Below, one piece after another: positions 1 through 6,028 of a DNA stretch of 7,048 nucleotides. Where the stretch lies: the NCBI GenBank assembly GCA_022865725.1, contig JALHTP010000224.1, positions 1 through 7,048 on the forward strand. The letters are read 5' to 3'. Source of the stretch: Methyloceanibacter sp. (lineage in GTDB: Bacteria; Pseudomonadota; Alphaproteobacteria; Rhizobiales; Methyloligellaceae). The notes under the pieces were generated by a model. The model saw nothing but the letters and a program-made list of their open reading frames with translations, ran no database searches and was not told the DNA's origin. The position numbers and the translations under genes were made by a program. Each line of letters begins with the position of its first letter. Position 1 is the stretch's first letter.

Positions 1-164
1 AGCACGGTGGGGCCGACGCCGAGTTCGGCCCGCAGCCGTGCGGCAAGATGCATGAGCGCGAGACTGTCGGGCCCGCCCGAGACAGCGAGAGCGACGCGGG
101 AGAATTGCCGCAACGGCGCAAGACACTGTCGCGCCGCCGCTTGCGTGATAGGCAAAGCATCCAT
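1..164 (-). CDS. tilS: tRNA(Ile)-lysidine synthase TilS, N-terminal part (runs off the window)
   Basis: The first 54 codons of TilS are visible; the rest lies beyond position 1. TilS is a cytoplasmic ATP-dependent enzyme that attaches lysine to C34 of the CAU anticodon of tRNA-Ile, changing its decoding from AUG to AUA. The identifying feature is the PP-loop ATP-binding motif SGGPDS at residues 29-34, preceded by the hydrophobic strand VALAV (24-28) and followed by the helix LALMHLAARLRAEL, as expected for this family at this distance from the start. The ATG at 164 lies 1 nt after the cpoB stop (TGAGATG), and an AAGAAGG tract lies about a dozen bases upstream inside cpoB, so translational coupling with cpoB is likely. 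Other PP-loop ATPases share the motif, but a tilS directly after cpoB is common in alphaproteobacteria, which settles the name. No truncation is visible in the part seen. Confidence 0.9.
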   Translation of the reverse strand, partial: MDALPITQAAARQCLAPLRQFSRVALAVSGGPDSLALMHLAARLRAELGVGPTV

Positions 165-165
165 C

Positions 166-1224
166 TCAGCAGCCGGCCTTCTTGCGCTCAGCCTTGGCGT
201 CGTCACGCACAGGCTCCGGCGCCGCAGGGAACTTGGTCTTGAGCTCGTTGAATGTGGAGCACGCCGCATCCTTCTGGCCGAGCTGAGCGAGCGCCATGCC
301 AAGCTTGAGCAGAGCGTCGGGGGCCTTCTCGCCGGACTTGTAAGCCTTGTAGCCCTTGAGGAAGGCGTCCGCCGCGTTCTTGTACTGACCGCGCGCGTAA
401 TAGGTCTCGCCGATCCAGTATTGCGCGTTGCCCGCGAGCGGATTGTTCGGGAAGGTGGCGACCAGCTGACTGAAAGCGCCTTCGGCGCCCGCATAGTCCT
501 TCTGCAGCAGCGCCCCGTAACCTTGCTGGTAGAGCGACTCGGCATCGCCGCCAGGGAGCGCCGCCACGAGGCTTTGCGGCTGGCCATCGGCATTTGCGTC
601 GGCCGGCTCCGCGGCCTGGCCTTCCAGCAGATCGGCCACCGCATCGCTGCCGGGCTTGGCGCCATACCAGCGCGGCTTTGAGGGATCGCCGCTATCGCCG
701 GCAGCCGAGGCCAGGGCAGCGTCGGAGGACGGCACCGGCGCCTGACCTTGCCGTTCGGGCGGCGGCGCGGCGCTTGGCGGAAGCGGCGCCGGAGGGGCGG
801 CGGAAAGCTTCGCCTCGAGCGCGCTCATCTTCCGGCCGAGCTGCTCGATATGGCTGGTCAGCGCCGTGATCTGGGTCTCCAGCGCGTCGATGCGCGGGCC
901 AAGCTCGCTGTCGCCCGATTGGCCTTGCGCGGCGGGAGCCGGAGCCTCTTGCGGCAGGACCGTGCCGGGCTTGGTGCGGATGAACGATTCGAGCGTCCCG
1001 ATCGTCACCTGGAGGCCCTGCATCTTCTCCTCGAGCCGGCCAAGGCGGGCGCTCACCGGGTCGCCGCCTTGCGGCTTAGGCGCCTCGGCCGCGGGGGTCC
1101 AGCCTTGCGGCTCATTCTCCTGTGCGAAGCTCGGCAGCGCGTTAAGGCTGAGAAGGAGAAGCCCGGCCGTCAAAGCGCAAACCGGGCGCGCTCGCCTGCG
1201 CCATGGGGAAGCCGATCGGAACAC
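166..1224 (-). CDS. cpoB: Tol-Pal system periplasmic protein CpoB (YbgF), TPR protein
   Basis: A 352-residue periplasmic protein. A signal peptide has an Arg-rich n-region (residues 9-13), a hydrophobic core (about 17-30) and a likely cleavage site after SFA (A34). Two heptad-like coiled-coil stretches follow (about 56-82 and 108-140), then a long Pro/Ala/Gly linker (about 141-225). The C-terminal TPR region (about 228-335) carries the family hallmark AQYWIGETYYARGQYKNA (267-284). In E. coli, CpoB binds TolA and coordinates outer-membrane constriction with PBP1B peptidoglycan synthesis. That protein is about 263 residues with a single trimerising coil, so the extra length here is the second coil and the linker. 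The start is a GTG: an in-frame TAA lies seven codons upstream and AAGG sits 7 nt before it (1232-1235). It follows pal by 146 nt and abuts tilS. The name is secure from the C-terminal domain; the oligomeric state is inferred. Confidence 0.93.
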   Translation of the reverse strand: MFRSASPWRRRARPVCALTAGLLLLSLNALPSFAQENEPQGWTPAAEAPKPQGGDPVSARLGRLEEKMQGLQVTIGTLESFIRTKPGTVLPQEAPAPAAQGQSGDSELGPRIDALETQITALTSHIEQLGRKMSALEAKLSAAPPAPLPPSAAPPPERQGQAPVPSSDAALASAAGDSGDPSKPRWYGAKPGSDAVADLLEGQAAEPADANADGQPQSLVAALPGGDAESLYQQGYGALLQKDYAGAEGAFSQLVATFPNNPLAGNAQYWIGETYYARGQYKNAADAFLKGYKAYKSGEKAPDALLKLGMALAQLGQKDAACSTFNELKTKFPAAPEPVRDDAKAERKKAGC

Positions 1225-1260
1225 GATGAGACCTTGCCGTTAGGGGTCACGCGGGGCTGT

Positions 1261-1284
1261 GGCGCTCCCTTTTAGGGAAGCGCC
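1261..1284 (-). other. Hairpin just upstream of cpoB
   Basis: GGCGCT(T)CCC pairs with GGGAGCGCC: nine base pairs with a one-base T bulge and a TAAAA loop, read on the minus strand. No T-run follows on either strand, so it does not look like an intrinsic terminator. It lies 36 nt before the cpoB start and could be an mRNA-stabilising or processing hairpin between pal and cpoB. The structure is seen directly; the role is a guess. Confidence 0.45.
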
Positions 1285-1313
1285 AAACGCGCCGAACCAT
1301 AACGCATTTCTCC

Positions 1314-1371
1314 GGCCCTTTGGGGCCAAACTACGGCTTCGCGCAACCGGAAGCCGGAGGCCGAAGCCGGC
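1314..1371 (-). other. Inverted repeats in the pal-cpoB spacer
   Basis: Directly after the pal stop, three short inverted repeats are packed together: GCCGG/CCGGC (1353-1357 with 1367-1371), CGGCTTC/GAAGCCG (1334-1340 with 1350-1356), and GGCCC/GGGCC around a 4-nt loop (1314-1318 with 1323-1327). The first two overlap and cannot form together. None is followed by a good T-run, so I do not call a terminator. pal and cpoB may be read on one transcript with the spacer protecting or processing the message. Confidence 0.35.
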
Positions 1372-1889
1372 TAATAATTGCGGGCGACGGCCCCACCCCG
1401 ATCGTTCAGGATGGTCTGGGCGCGGCGATTCTGCGTCCAGCAGGACGGCGCATCGCAGGTCGCGACCGGCCGCTCCTTGCCGTAGGAAAGGGTCTTGATT
1501 CTGGCCGCGTTCACCCCCTGTCGGGCGAGGAACGTCCTGACCGTCATCGCCCGCCTGGCGCCAAGCGCGAGATTGTATTCGCGCGTACCGCGCTCATCCG
1601 CATGGCCTTCGATGGTGATCGAGTATTGCGGATATTGGTTGAGCCAGCGGGCCTGGTTGCGCAGGATGCCCTGCGCCTCGCCCGTCAGCGCCGGACTGTC
1701 CTCCTGGAAATGCACAACGTCGCCGACATTGACGGCGAAATCTCTTTCGGTTCCAGGAGTTGCCGGCCCTTCGCCGCCCAGGCCGTATTCTTTTGACGGG
1801 TTGTGACGCGAACAAGCCGCCAGGACGAAAGCAATTAAGAGCACGCCCGCGAATTTGCAGGCGTGGTCAATCCCACCACTCCAACGCAT
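1371..1889 (-). CDS. pal: Peptidoglycan-associated outer-membrane lipoprotein Pal
   Basis: A 172-residue lipoprotein anchoring the outer membrane to peptidoglycan and binding TolB and TolA. The signal peptide ends in the lipobox LAAC, with lipidated C26; Ser at +2 predicts sorting to the outer membrane. A short linker precedes the OmpA-like domain (about 51-165). Its peptidoglycan-binding core is clear: GHADERGT at 95-102, then EYNLALGARRA at 104-114, and near the end the QNRRAQ segment. Two cysteines in TCDAPSCW could form a disulfide. The ATG at 1889 is the first possible start, since an in-frame TAA lies three codons upstream, and GGGAG (1899-1903) sits 9 nt before it. Unlike in E. coli, pal does not follow tolB directly: 685 bp with a lipoprotein gene and a terminator lie between, so pal needs its own promoter. 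Length and domain layout are normal for the family. Confidence 0.97.
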   Translation of the reverse strand: MRWSGGIDHACKFAGVLLIAFVLAACSRHNPSKEYGLGGEGPATPGTERDFAVNVGDVVHFQEDSPALTGEAQGILRNQARWLNQYPQYSITIEGHADERGTREYNLALGARRAMTVRTFLARQGVNAARIKTLSYGKERPVATCDAPSCWTQNRRAQTILNDRGGAVARNY

Positions 1890-1923
1890 TACTGGTTACT
1901 CCCGCTACTCAAACTTTAAGGAA

Positions 1924-1949
1924 ATCGTAAAGGGCAAGTCCTTAACGAT
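1924..1949. promoter_or_regulatory. Imperfect dyad in the pal leader (possible operator or RNA hairpin)
   Basis: ATCGTAAAGG and CCTTAACGAT form a 10-bp inverted repeat (nine of ten positions pair) around a 6-nt spacer, 35 nt upstream of the pal start. It is AT-richer than its surroundings. It could be a regulator binding site or a hairpin in the 5' leader. A pal promoter must lie between the terminator at about 2023 and the pal start, but I see no convincing -35/-10 pair there. A smaller hairpin, CCCGA/TCGGG, lies at 1960-1971. Confidence 0.3.
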
Positions 1950-2022
1950 CTCCTAGTTCCCCGAAATCGGGCAGGTTGAGTGCTGGGAGTCTAGAGCAGC
2001 CAGGTGTCGAGATCCGGGCTCC

Positions 2023-2078
2023 AAAAAAGGAAGGGATGCCTGGGACGCCGCCGCATCTGCTACGGCGTCCCGGCATCC
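2023..2078 (-). terminator. Rho-independent terminator after the small lipoprotein gene
   Basis: On the minus strand a 16-bp GC-rich stem (2078-2063 with 2050-2034) is interrupted only by a one-base A bulge at 2041 and closes a 12-nt loop. It is followed by CTTCCTTTTTT (2033-2023). This is the standard layout of an intrinsic terminator. It lies 52 nt beyond the stop codon of the lipoprotein gene and about 130 nt before pal, so it should isolate pal from upstream transcription. The plus strand does not have a suitable T-run after the hairpin. Confidence 0.75.
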
Positions 2079-2130
2079 ATGTCCCATAGCGCGGAAGTCG
2101 AAGTGCTTCCGCTAATGTCTCGGCCGCAGC

Positions 2131-2280
2131 TTAGACGCGAACAGCCTGCTCGACCACGACTGACCCGAGCTTCAGGGGCTCAGAAACGACGGCCTTCTCG
2201 TGATGGCCGACGCAGCCCATCAGCGCGACGGTGGCGGCCACGATGGTGGTGGCGATGATAACGCCCTTCAAACCCTGCAT
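2131..2280 (-). CDS. Small lipoprotein, 49 residues, function unknown
   Basis: I do not recognise a family. Translation from the ATG at 2280 gives 49 codons and TAA. A hydrophobic signal segment (about 4-20, starting after MQGLK) ends in the lipobox LMGC with C23 as the lipidation site. The mature peptide is only 27 residues, starts CVGHHEKAVV, is Val-rich and has two adjacent histidines. Val at +2 argues for outer-membrane rather than inner-membrane retention. The ribosome binding site is excellent: AAAGGAG (2289-2295) 8 nt before the ATG. Two promoter-like pairs lie upstream and a strong terminator downstream, so it looks like a monocistronic unit inserted between tolB and pal. Small lipoproteins such as entericidins are similar in size, but I see no specific likeness. 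It may act in the envelope with Tol-Pal, or merely share the locus; that is inference. Confidence 0.75.
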   Translation of the reverse strand: MQGLKGVIIATTIVAATVALMGCVGHHEKAVVSEPLKLGSVVVEQAVRV

Positions 2281-2288
2281 GGTCTTCT

Positions 2289-2295
2289 CTCCTTT
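2289..2295 (-). promoter_or_regulatory. Strong Shine-Dalgarno of the small lipoprotein gene
   Basis: AAAGGAG on the minus strand, 8 nt before the ATG at 2280. It is the best ribosome binding site in the window and is a main reason for accepting this 49-codon gene. Confidence 0.75.
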
Positions 2296-2320
2296 GGTTA
2301 AACGGCAGTAGCGATCTTTG

Positions 2321-2349
2321 CATGTACCGGCGAGGCCTTTTCAGATCAA
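2321..2349 (-). promoter_or_regulatory. Candidate promoter P1 of the small lipoprotein gene
   Basis: TTGATC (2349-2344), a 17-nt spacer and TACATG (2326-2321) on the minus strand. The -35 half is good and the -10 half is weak (three of six to consensus). It would give a leader of about 30-35 nt. This is a motif match by eye, and a second candidate lies about 110 nt further upstream. Confidence 0.3.
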
Positions 2350-2429
2350 GATCGGACTATTGTCCCGAGACCGTTTTGTCGGTCATTGATGCCAAAATGC
2401 CACGCCGAATCTCATCCTCCAGCCCGACG

Positions 2430-2458
2430 ATGCTATCTCCCTCGGAGACGCTGATCAA
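2430..2458 (-). promoter_or_regulatory. Candidate promoter P2 of the small lipoprotein gene
   Basis: TTGATC (2458-2453), a 17-nt spacer and TAGCAT (2435-2430) on the minus strand, four of six matches in each half. It lies between the tolB end and the lipoprotein gene and would leave a leader of about 140 nt. That leader contains a small GACCG/CGGTC hairpin at 2369-2384. The match is by eye only. Confidence 0.4.
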
Positions 2459-2554
2459 GCTTGGTTAACAGGCTGAAGGCCCATGTTTAAAAAAGGGTTA
2501 GAGCATAGTTGCTTTTGGGACACAGGCCGCGCTGGAATTGCCTGATCTTTGGCC

Positions 2555-2576
2555 AAAAAAGCGGCCTTCGGCGGCC
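2555..2576 (-). terminator. Weak terminator-like hairpin directly after tolB
   Basis: Starting at the last base of the tolB stop codon, GGCC (2576-2573) pairs with GGCC (2566-2563) around a 6-nt loop, followed by GC and six T (2560-2555) on the minus strand. The T-run is good but the stem is only 4 bp, so termination may be partial. It fits the view that tolQRAB ends here and that the small lipoprotein gene has its own promoter. Confidence 0.4.
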
Positions 2577-3922
2577 TAATTGATGAGTGGCGACCAGGCC
2601 GGATCGGAGCCGAAAGCGGGCGTCGCCACCTGCCGTTCGTTATAGCCCGTGAGGTCGATGGTGAAGAGCTTCGGGCCGCCCGCGGCACCCGGCGATTCAC
2701 GGAAGAACATCAGCACTCTGCCGTTCGGCGCCCAGGTCGGTCCCTCGTTGTGGAAGCCCTCGGTGAGGACGCGCTCGCCGGAGCCGTCAGGCTTCATCAC
2801 CCCGATCAGAAACTGGCCCCCAACCATCTTGGTGAAGGCGACGAGATCGGCGCGCGGGGACCAGACCGGCGTCGAGTAGCTGCCTTGTCCCCGGCTGATG
2901 CGCCGCTGGTTTGTGCCGTCGGCGTCCATGACGTAGATCTGCCTGGTGCCCTCACGGTCGGTCTCGAACACGATCTCCCTCCCGTCAGGCGAGTAGCAGG
3001 GCGCCGTGTCGATGGCATTGGTGTTGGTGAGCTGGAGCGTGCGGCGGCTGCGCAGATCCATGGCGAACAGGTTGGAGTTGCCCTCCCGTTCCAGGCTCAT
3101 GACGATCCGCTGCCCGTCAGGGGAGAAGCGCGGCGCAAAGGTCATGCCCGGGAAGGCGCCGACGATCTCCTTCTGCCCGGTCTCGATGTTGAGCAAATAG
3201 ACCTTGGGCGTCTCCCCTTCGAACGACATATAGGTGATCTCTTGCGTCGAGGGGCTGAAACGGGGGGTCAGCACCAGGTTCTGCCCGGTGGTCAGCAGCC
3301 GGACGTTGTGACCATCCTGATCCATGATGGCGAGGCGCTTCATGCGCTTGTCCTTGGGGCCGGATTCGTCGACGAACACGATGCGGGTGTCGAAATAGCC
3401 CTTCTCGCCGGTGATCCGCTCGTAGATCGCGTCGGCGATGATGTGGCCGATGCGGCGCGCGTCCTTGGGCCGGGCAAAGAACTGCTCGCCCGCCAGCTGC
3501 TTGCCGGCGAACACGTCCCACAGCCGGAACTCGGCCTTGAGCTTGCCGTCGCTCGAGCCGATGCGGCCGACCACGAGGGCCTGCGCGTTGACCACCCGCC
3601 AATCGTCGAAGCGGGGCACGCTGTCCGGGCCGACCCCCTTCTCGATGAAGGCCGCCTGGTCGATGGGGATGAAGAGGCCCGAGGCGCGCAAATCGTTCGC
3701 CACCACGTCGGAGATCTCGCTTGCGGTTTGCGGCTCGACCGAGCCGTCGCCGGCAAAATCGGCGATGGCGATCGGCAGCGCCTGGATGGTTCCTTGCGTG
3801 ATGTTGAGCTCGACCACGGCGCGCGCAGGGCTCGAGGCGAAGAGCGCCGCGCCCAGCCCGACCAAGACGAGCGCCAAGCGCCAAGGGCGGCGGTTGCGGA
3901 GCGGATCGGCGGCAAGGGTCAT
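2576..3922 (-). CDS. tolB: Tol-Pal system periplasmic protein TolB
   Basis: A 448-residue periplasmic protein that links TolA to Pal. An Arg-rich start (R9-R15), a hydrophobic core (16-30) and PARA give signal peptidase cleavage after A35, leaving a mature start at VVELNITQG. The N-terminal domain (about 37-170) is followed by a beta-propeller (about 178-445) built of TolB/PD40-type blades. Blade signatures are visible as RFSPSTQEI (221), RFSPDGQRI (265), CYSPDGREI (309), VWSPRADLV (353) and TWAPNGRVL (396), with AWSP closing the ring. The frame is open further upstream to an ATG at 4048, but that start would overlap tolA by 94 nt and bury the signal peptide behind 42 extra residues. The ATG at 3922, 32 nt after the tolA stop, is therefore chosen; its ribosome binding site is weak (GAAG). 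Length and architecture match the family. Confidence 0.96.
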   Translation of the reverse strand: MTLAADPLRNRRPWRLALVLVGLGAALFASSPARAVVELNITQGTIQALPIAIADFAGDGSVEPQTASEISDVVANDLRASGLFIPIDQAAFIEKGVGPDSVPRFDDWRVVNAQALVVGRIGSSDGKLKAEFRLWDVFAGKQLAGEQFFARPKDARRIGHIIADAIYERITGEKGYFDTRIVFVDESGPKDKRMKRLAIMDQDGHNVRLLTTGQNLVLTPRFSPSTQEITYMSFEGETPKVYLLNIETGQKEIVGAFPGMTFAPRFSPDGQRIVMSLEREGNSNLFAMDLRSRRTLQLTNTNAIDTAPCYSPDGREIVFETDREGTRQIYVMDADGTNQRRISRGQGSYSTPVWSPRADLVAFTKMVGGQFLIGVMKPDGSGERVLTEGFHNEGPTWAPNGRVLMFFRESPGAAGGPKLFTIDLTGYNERQVATPAFGSDPAWSPLIN

Positions 3923-3954
3923 GGCGGTTCTTCGCTTCGCGGGCGCGCGGGTTG

Positions 3955-4812
3955 TCAGCCCGCGCGATACATGTCGCTTGGGTCGAAATTGAGGATCATG
4001 TCGCGCCAGAGCGCATATTTGTCGCTCGGCAGCGCATAAGGTTGGCACTGGTAGACGGCTCGCACCGCGCTGTCGGCGGCGGCCTGGAAGAACGGCGAGG
4101 AGCCGTTATTGGCGACGGAAGGATAGCCGACCAGCGTCCCGTCCTCGTTGAGCTTCAGCCGCAGCTTGACCACGATCTGCTCGGCGCCGAGGCCCCCCGG
4201 CGGCGGGCTCCAGCACTGGGCGATGCGGGCCCTGAGCGCGTCGATCTCATTGACCGCCATGGTCATCTCCGTGCCGTTCGACTGGCCCTTCACCTCGCTC
4301 GGCGCCTCCTCGGACGGCAGCACGGGCGCGGGCTCGTTAGCCGCGTCGGGGATCTTGTTGAGCAGCGCCGCGATCCTGTCGGTGTTGAAGTCCCGCTTCG
4401 GCGGTTTTGGCGGCGCGGGCTTTTTCGGCGCGGCCTCGGCCTGCTTCTTGGCAGGTTTCTCCTCGGGCTTCTTGGCCTCGGGCTTGGGGGCCGCCTCTTT
4501 CGGCGCTTCTTCCGTCTTCTCCTCGGGCTTTGGCTCCGTCTTCTCGGCGACGGCCGCCGTGTCTTCGGGGGGCTTTTTGGGTTCGGCTTCCTTTATTGCC
4601 TCGGGCTTCGCCTCTTTCGGCTTCCCGGCAAGCGGCGCATCGTCCTTGGCGTCCTTCGTGCCCGCCTTGATCTTGGTGACCTCGGACGGTGTGGCGAGAT
4701 CGACCGGAATGGACAGAAGCTCCCTGTCGAGCTTGGCGGCCGGGAAGGCGACGAGCACCCACAGCAGGATCGCCGAATGCAGCGCGGCAGAGATGAAGGT
4801 GCTCCTGCTCAT
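3955..4812 (-). CDS. tolA: Cell envelope protein TolA (TonB-like C-terminal domain)
   Basis: A 285-residue inner-membrane protein that carries motion from TolQR to TolB and Pal. One N-terminal membrane helix (about 5-26) holds the SxxxH motif, S8 and H12, that TonB/TolA helices use to engage the motor. The middle (about 50-142) is a low-complexity stretch of Lys, Glu, Pro and Ala with repeated KPE/PEEK units, corresponding to the periplasm-spanning domain II. It is proline-rich and much shorter than the long helix of E. coli TolA. The C-terminal TolA/TonB-type domain (about 187-280) includes the conserved ALRARIAQCW segment, and C200 with C256 may form a disulfide. It starts 17 nt after tolR with no clear Shine-Dalgarno, so coupling to tolR is likely. 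The low-complexity region makes homology weak in the middle, but position between tolR and tolB fixes the name. Confidence 0.93.
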   Translation of the reverse strand: MSRSTFISAALHSAILLWVLVAFPAAKLDRELLSIPVDLATPSEVTKIKAGTKDAKDDAPLAGKPKEAKPEAIKEAEPKKPPEDTAAVAEKTEPKPEEKTEEAPKEAAPKPEAKKPEEKPAKKQAEAAPKKPAPPKPPKRDFNTDRIAALLNKIPDAANEPAPVLPSEEAPSEVKGQSNGTEMTMAVNEIDALRARIAQCWSPPPGGLGAEQIVVKLRLKLNEDGTLVGYPSVANNGSSPFFQAAADSAVRAVYQCQPYALPSDKYALWRDMILNFDPSDMYRAG

Positions 4813-4829
4813 GGTGCCGTTGGTTCGAT

Positions 4830-5312
4830 CTATTGTTTGTCGGTTGCGGCCACCGGCTCGGTGACAAGCGTCACGGCGATGCCTGCCGCCTTGATCCTGG
4901 CCAGCACTTTGGCGACGCTTCCATATTGCGCGCGGTCGTCGCCCCTGACCTCGACGCGGTCGCCGGCGCCGGCGTCCCTGATCGCGGCGAGTTTGGGCAG
5001 CAACTCGTCAAAGCCGATCTCGGTGTTTTGCAGGAAGACCTTGCCTTGCGGGTCGATGGTGATGGCGAGCGCCTGTTTTTGCGAATCGATCGGGCCGGCC
5101 TCGGTCTTGGGCAGCTCGACCTTCGGCAGATCGGGCTGCGGAACGACTTCAATGCCCGCCGTGAGCAGCGGCGCCGTCACCATGAAGATGATGAGGAGCA
5201 CGAGCATCACGTCGACCATGGGGGTGACGTTGATCTCGCTCATCGGCGCGGCCGAGCGGCGGCGCGCCCGCCGGTTCGAGAGTCCGCCGCCTGGTTGCAG
5301 TCCTACGCCCAT
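4830..5312 (-). CDS. tolR: TolR, ExbD-family proton-channel subunit
   Basis: A 160-residue inner-membrane protein of the ExbD/TolR family. An Arg-rich cytoplasmic tail (R14-R19) precedes the conserved SEINVTPMVDVMLVLLIIF segment at 25-43. Within it, D34 corresponds to the membrane aspartate (Asp23 in E. coli TolR) that takes part in proton flow. One membrane helix (about 31-52) leads to a periplasmic domain (about 60-155) with the AITIDPQGKVFLQN strand region and the DRAQYGSVAKVLARIKAAG helix typical of the family. With TolQ it forms the motor that energises TolA. The ATG at 5312 follows the tolQ stop by 11 nt, and GAGGG overlapping the tolQ stop serves as ribosome binding site. ExbD is the close relative, but the tolQ/tolA context decides for TolR. 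Confidence 0.96.
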   Translation of the reverse strand: MGVGLQPGGGLSNRRARRRSAAPMSEINVTPMVDVMLVLLIIFMVTAPLLTAGIEVVPQPDLPKVELPKTEAGPIDSQKQALAITIDPQGKVFLQNTEIGFDELLPKLAAIRDAGAGDRVEVRGDDRAQYGSVAKVLARIKAAGIAVTLVTEPVAATDKQ

Positions 5313-5323
5313 GGCTTAAGCCC

Positions 5324-6028
5324 TCACGCCGTCTTGTCGATCTGCCGCGACAGGATGGCCGCGAACTCGTCGGCGAAGCCTTCCAGGCGCGCAGCGTGGC
5401 GCGCGACTTCGCTGTTGAATTTGTTATAGAAAATCACGGCCGGAATGGCGGCGAACAGGCCGAGCGCGGTGGCGAACAAAGCCTCCGCGATACCCGGCGC
5501 CACCACCGCGAGGCTGGTATTCTTGCTCACGGCGATCGCCTGGAAGCTCGTCATGATGCCCCACACAGTGCCGAACAGGCCGATAAAGGGCGCGGTCGAG
5601 CCCACGGTGGCGAGGAACGTCAATCTTCGTTCGAGCCGCTCGACCTCACGCGAGATGGTCACGTCCATGACCTTCTCCACCCTGAGCTGAACGCCCGGCA
5701 TGGGCCTTGTGCCCCGCTCGCCTCCTTCTCGCTCGCTGGTCGAGCGCTTCCATTCGCGCATCGCCGCCACGAACAGCGCCGCCATGCCGCTGTTCCGGCG
5801 CTGGCTGAGCGCGGTGTAAAGCTCGTCCAGCGACTGGCCCGACCAGAACACCTGCTCGAACTTGTCGGTCTCCTTCCGCGTCTTGGCGAAGAGGAAGAGC
5901 TTCTCCAGGATGATCGCCCAACTCCACACCGACGCCAGCAGCAGCCCGATGATCACGAGCTTGACGATGATATGGGCGTTCTTGAAAAGCTCGAGGATCG
6001 AGAGATCGACAACATCCGGCGGGTTCAT
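5324..6028 (-). CDS. tolQ: TolQ, MotA/TolQ/ExbB-family proton-channel subunit
   Basis: A 234-residue inner-membrane protein with three membrane helices: about 19-46, 137-161 and 177-202. The large cytoplasmic loop between the first two contains a charged stretch (about 91-109, rich in Arg and Glu). The family signatures are intact: FIGLFGTVWGIM (148-159) in helix 2 and ALFATALGLFAAIPAV (183-198) in helix 3. T154 and T187 occupy the positions of the conserved channel threonines of TolQ/ExbB. Five TolQ around a TolR dimer form the proton-driven motor that acts through TolA on TolB and Pal during outer-membrane constriction. The ATG at 6028 has GAGG a few bases upstream. It is the first gene of the tolQRAB run and follows ybgC after 230 nt, a wider gap than in E. 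coli. ExbB is excluded by context. Confidence 0.97.
   Translation of the reverse strand: MNPPDVVDLSILELFKNAHIIVKLVIIGLLLASVWSWAIILEKLFLFAKTRKETDKFEQVFWSGQSLDELYTALSQRRNSGMAALFVAAMREWKRSTSEREGGERGTRPMPGVQLRVEKVMDVTISREVERLERRLTFLATVGSTAPFIGLFGTVWGIMTSFQAIAVSKNTSLAVVAPGIAEALFATALGLFAAIPAVIFYNKFNSEVARHAARLEGFADEFAAILSRQIDKTA

Noticed and set aside
1910..1950. A CtrA-type site (TTAA-N7-TTAA) upstream of pal
   Set aside because: TTAA occurs twice here but not at the 7-nt spacing required, so only the dyad itself is reported.
1990..2026. A tRNA-like 3' end (GTCGAGATCC near a stem and CCA)
   Set aside because: The T-loop does not match consensus, the arms do not pair properly, and no D-arm or anticodon arm can be built upstream.
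1953..2087. A 44-codon minus-strand ORF between the small lipoprotein gene and pal
   Set aside because: It has no ribosome binding site, runs straight through the strong terminator hairpin and its T-run, and shows no recognisable protein character.
2004..2258. An 84-codon plus-strand ORF opposite the small lipoprotein gene
   Set aside because: It is extremely Arg-rich, crosses the terminator hairpin, and has no ribosome binding site. It is a shadow frame.
2549..4039. A 496-codon open frame on the plus strand opposite tolB
   Set aside because: tolB on the other strand is unmistakable. Long antisense frames are expected in GC-rich genes, and this translation shows no domain, signal or plausible composition.
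3923..4048. An earlier tolB start at 4048 giving a 490-residue protein
   Set aside because: It would overlap tolA by 94 nt and place 42 residues ahead of a normal signal peptide. The ATG at 3922 fits the signal peptide and operon spacing.
3952..5319. A 455-codon open frame on the plus strand opposite tolA and tolR
   Set aside because: It spans two clear genes and their gap. Its Gly/Leu/Arg-rich middle is merely the complement of the Lys/Glu/Pro-rich TolA repeat.
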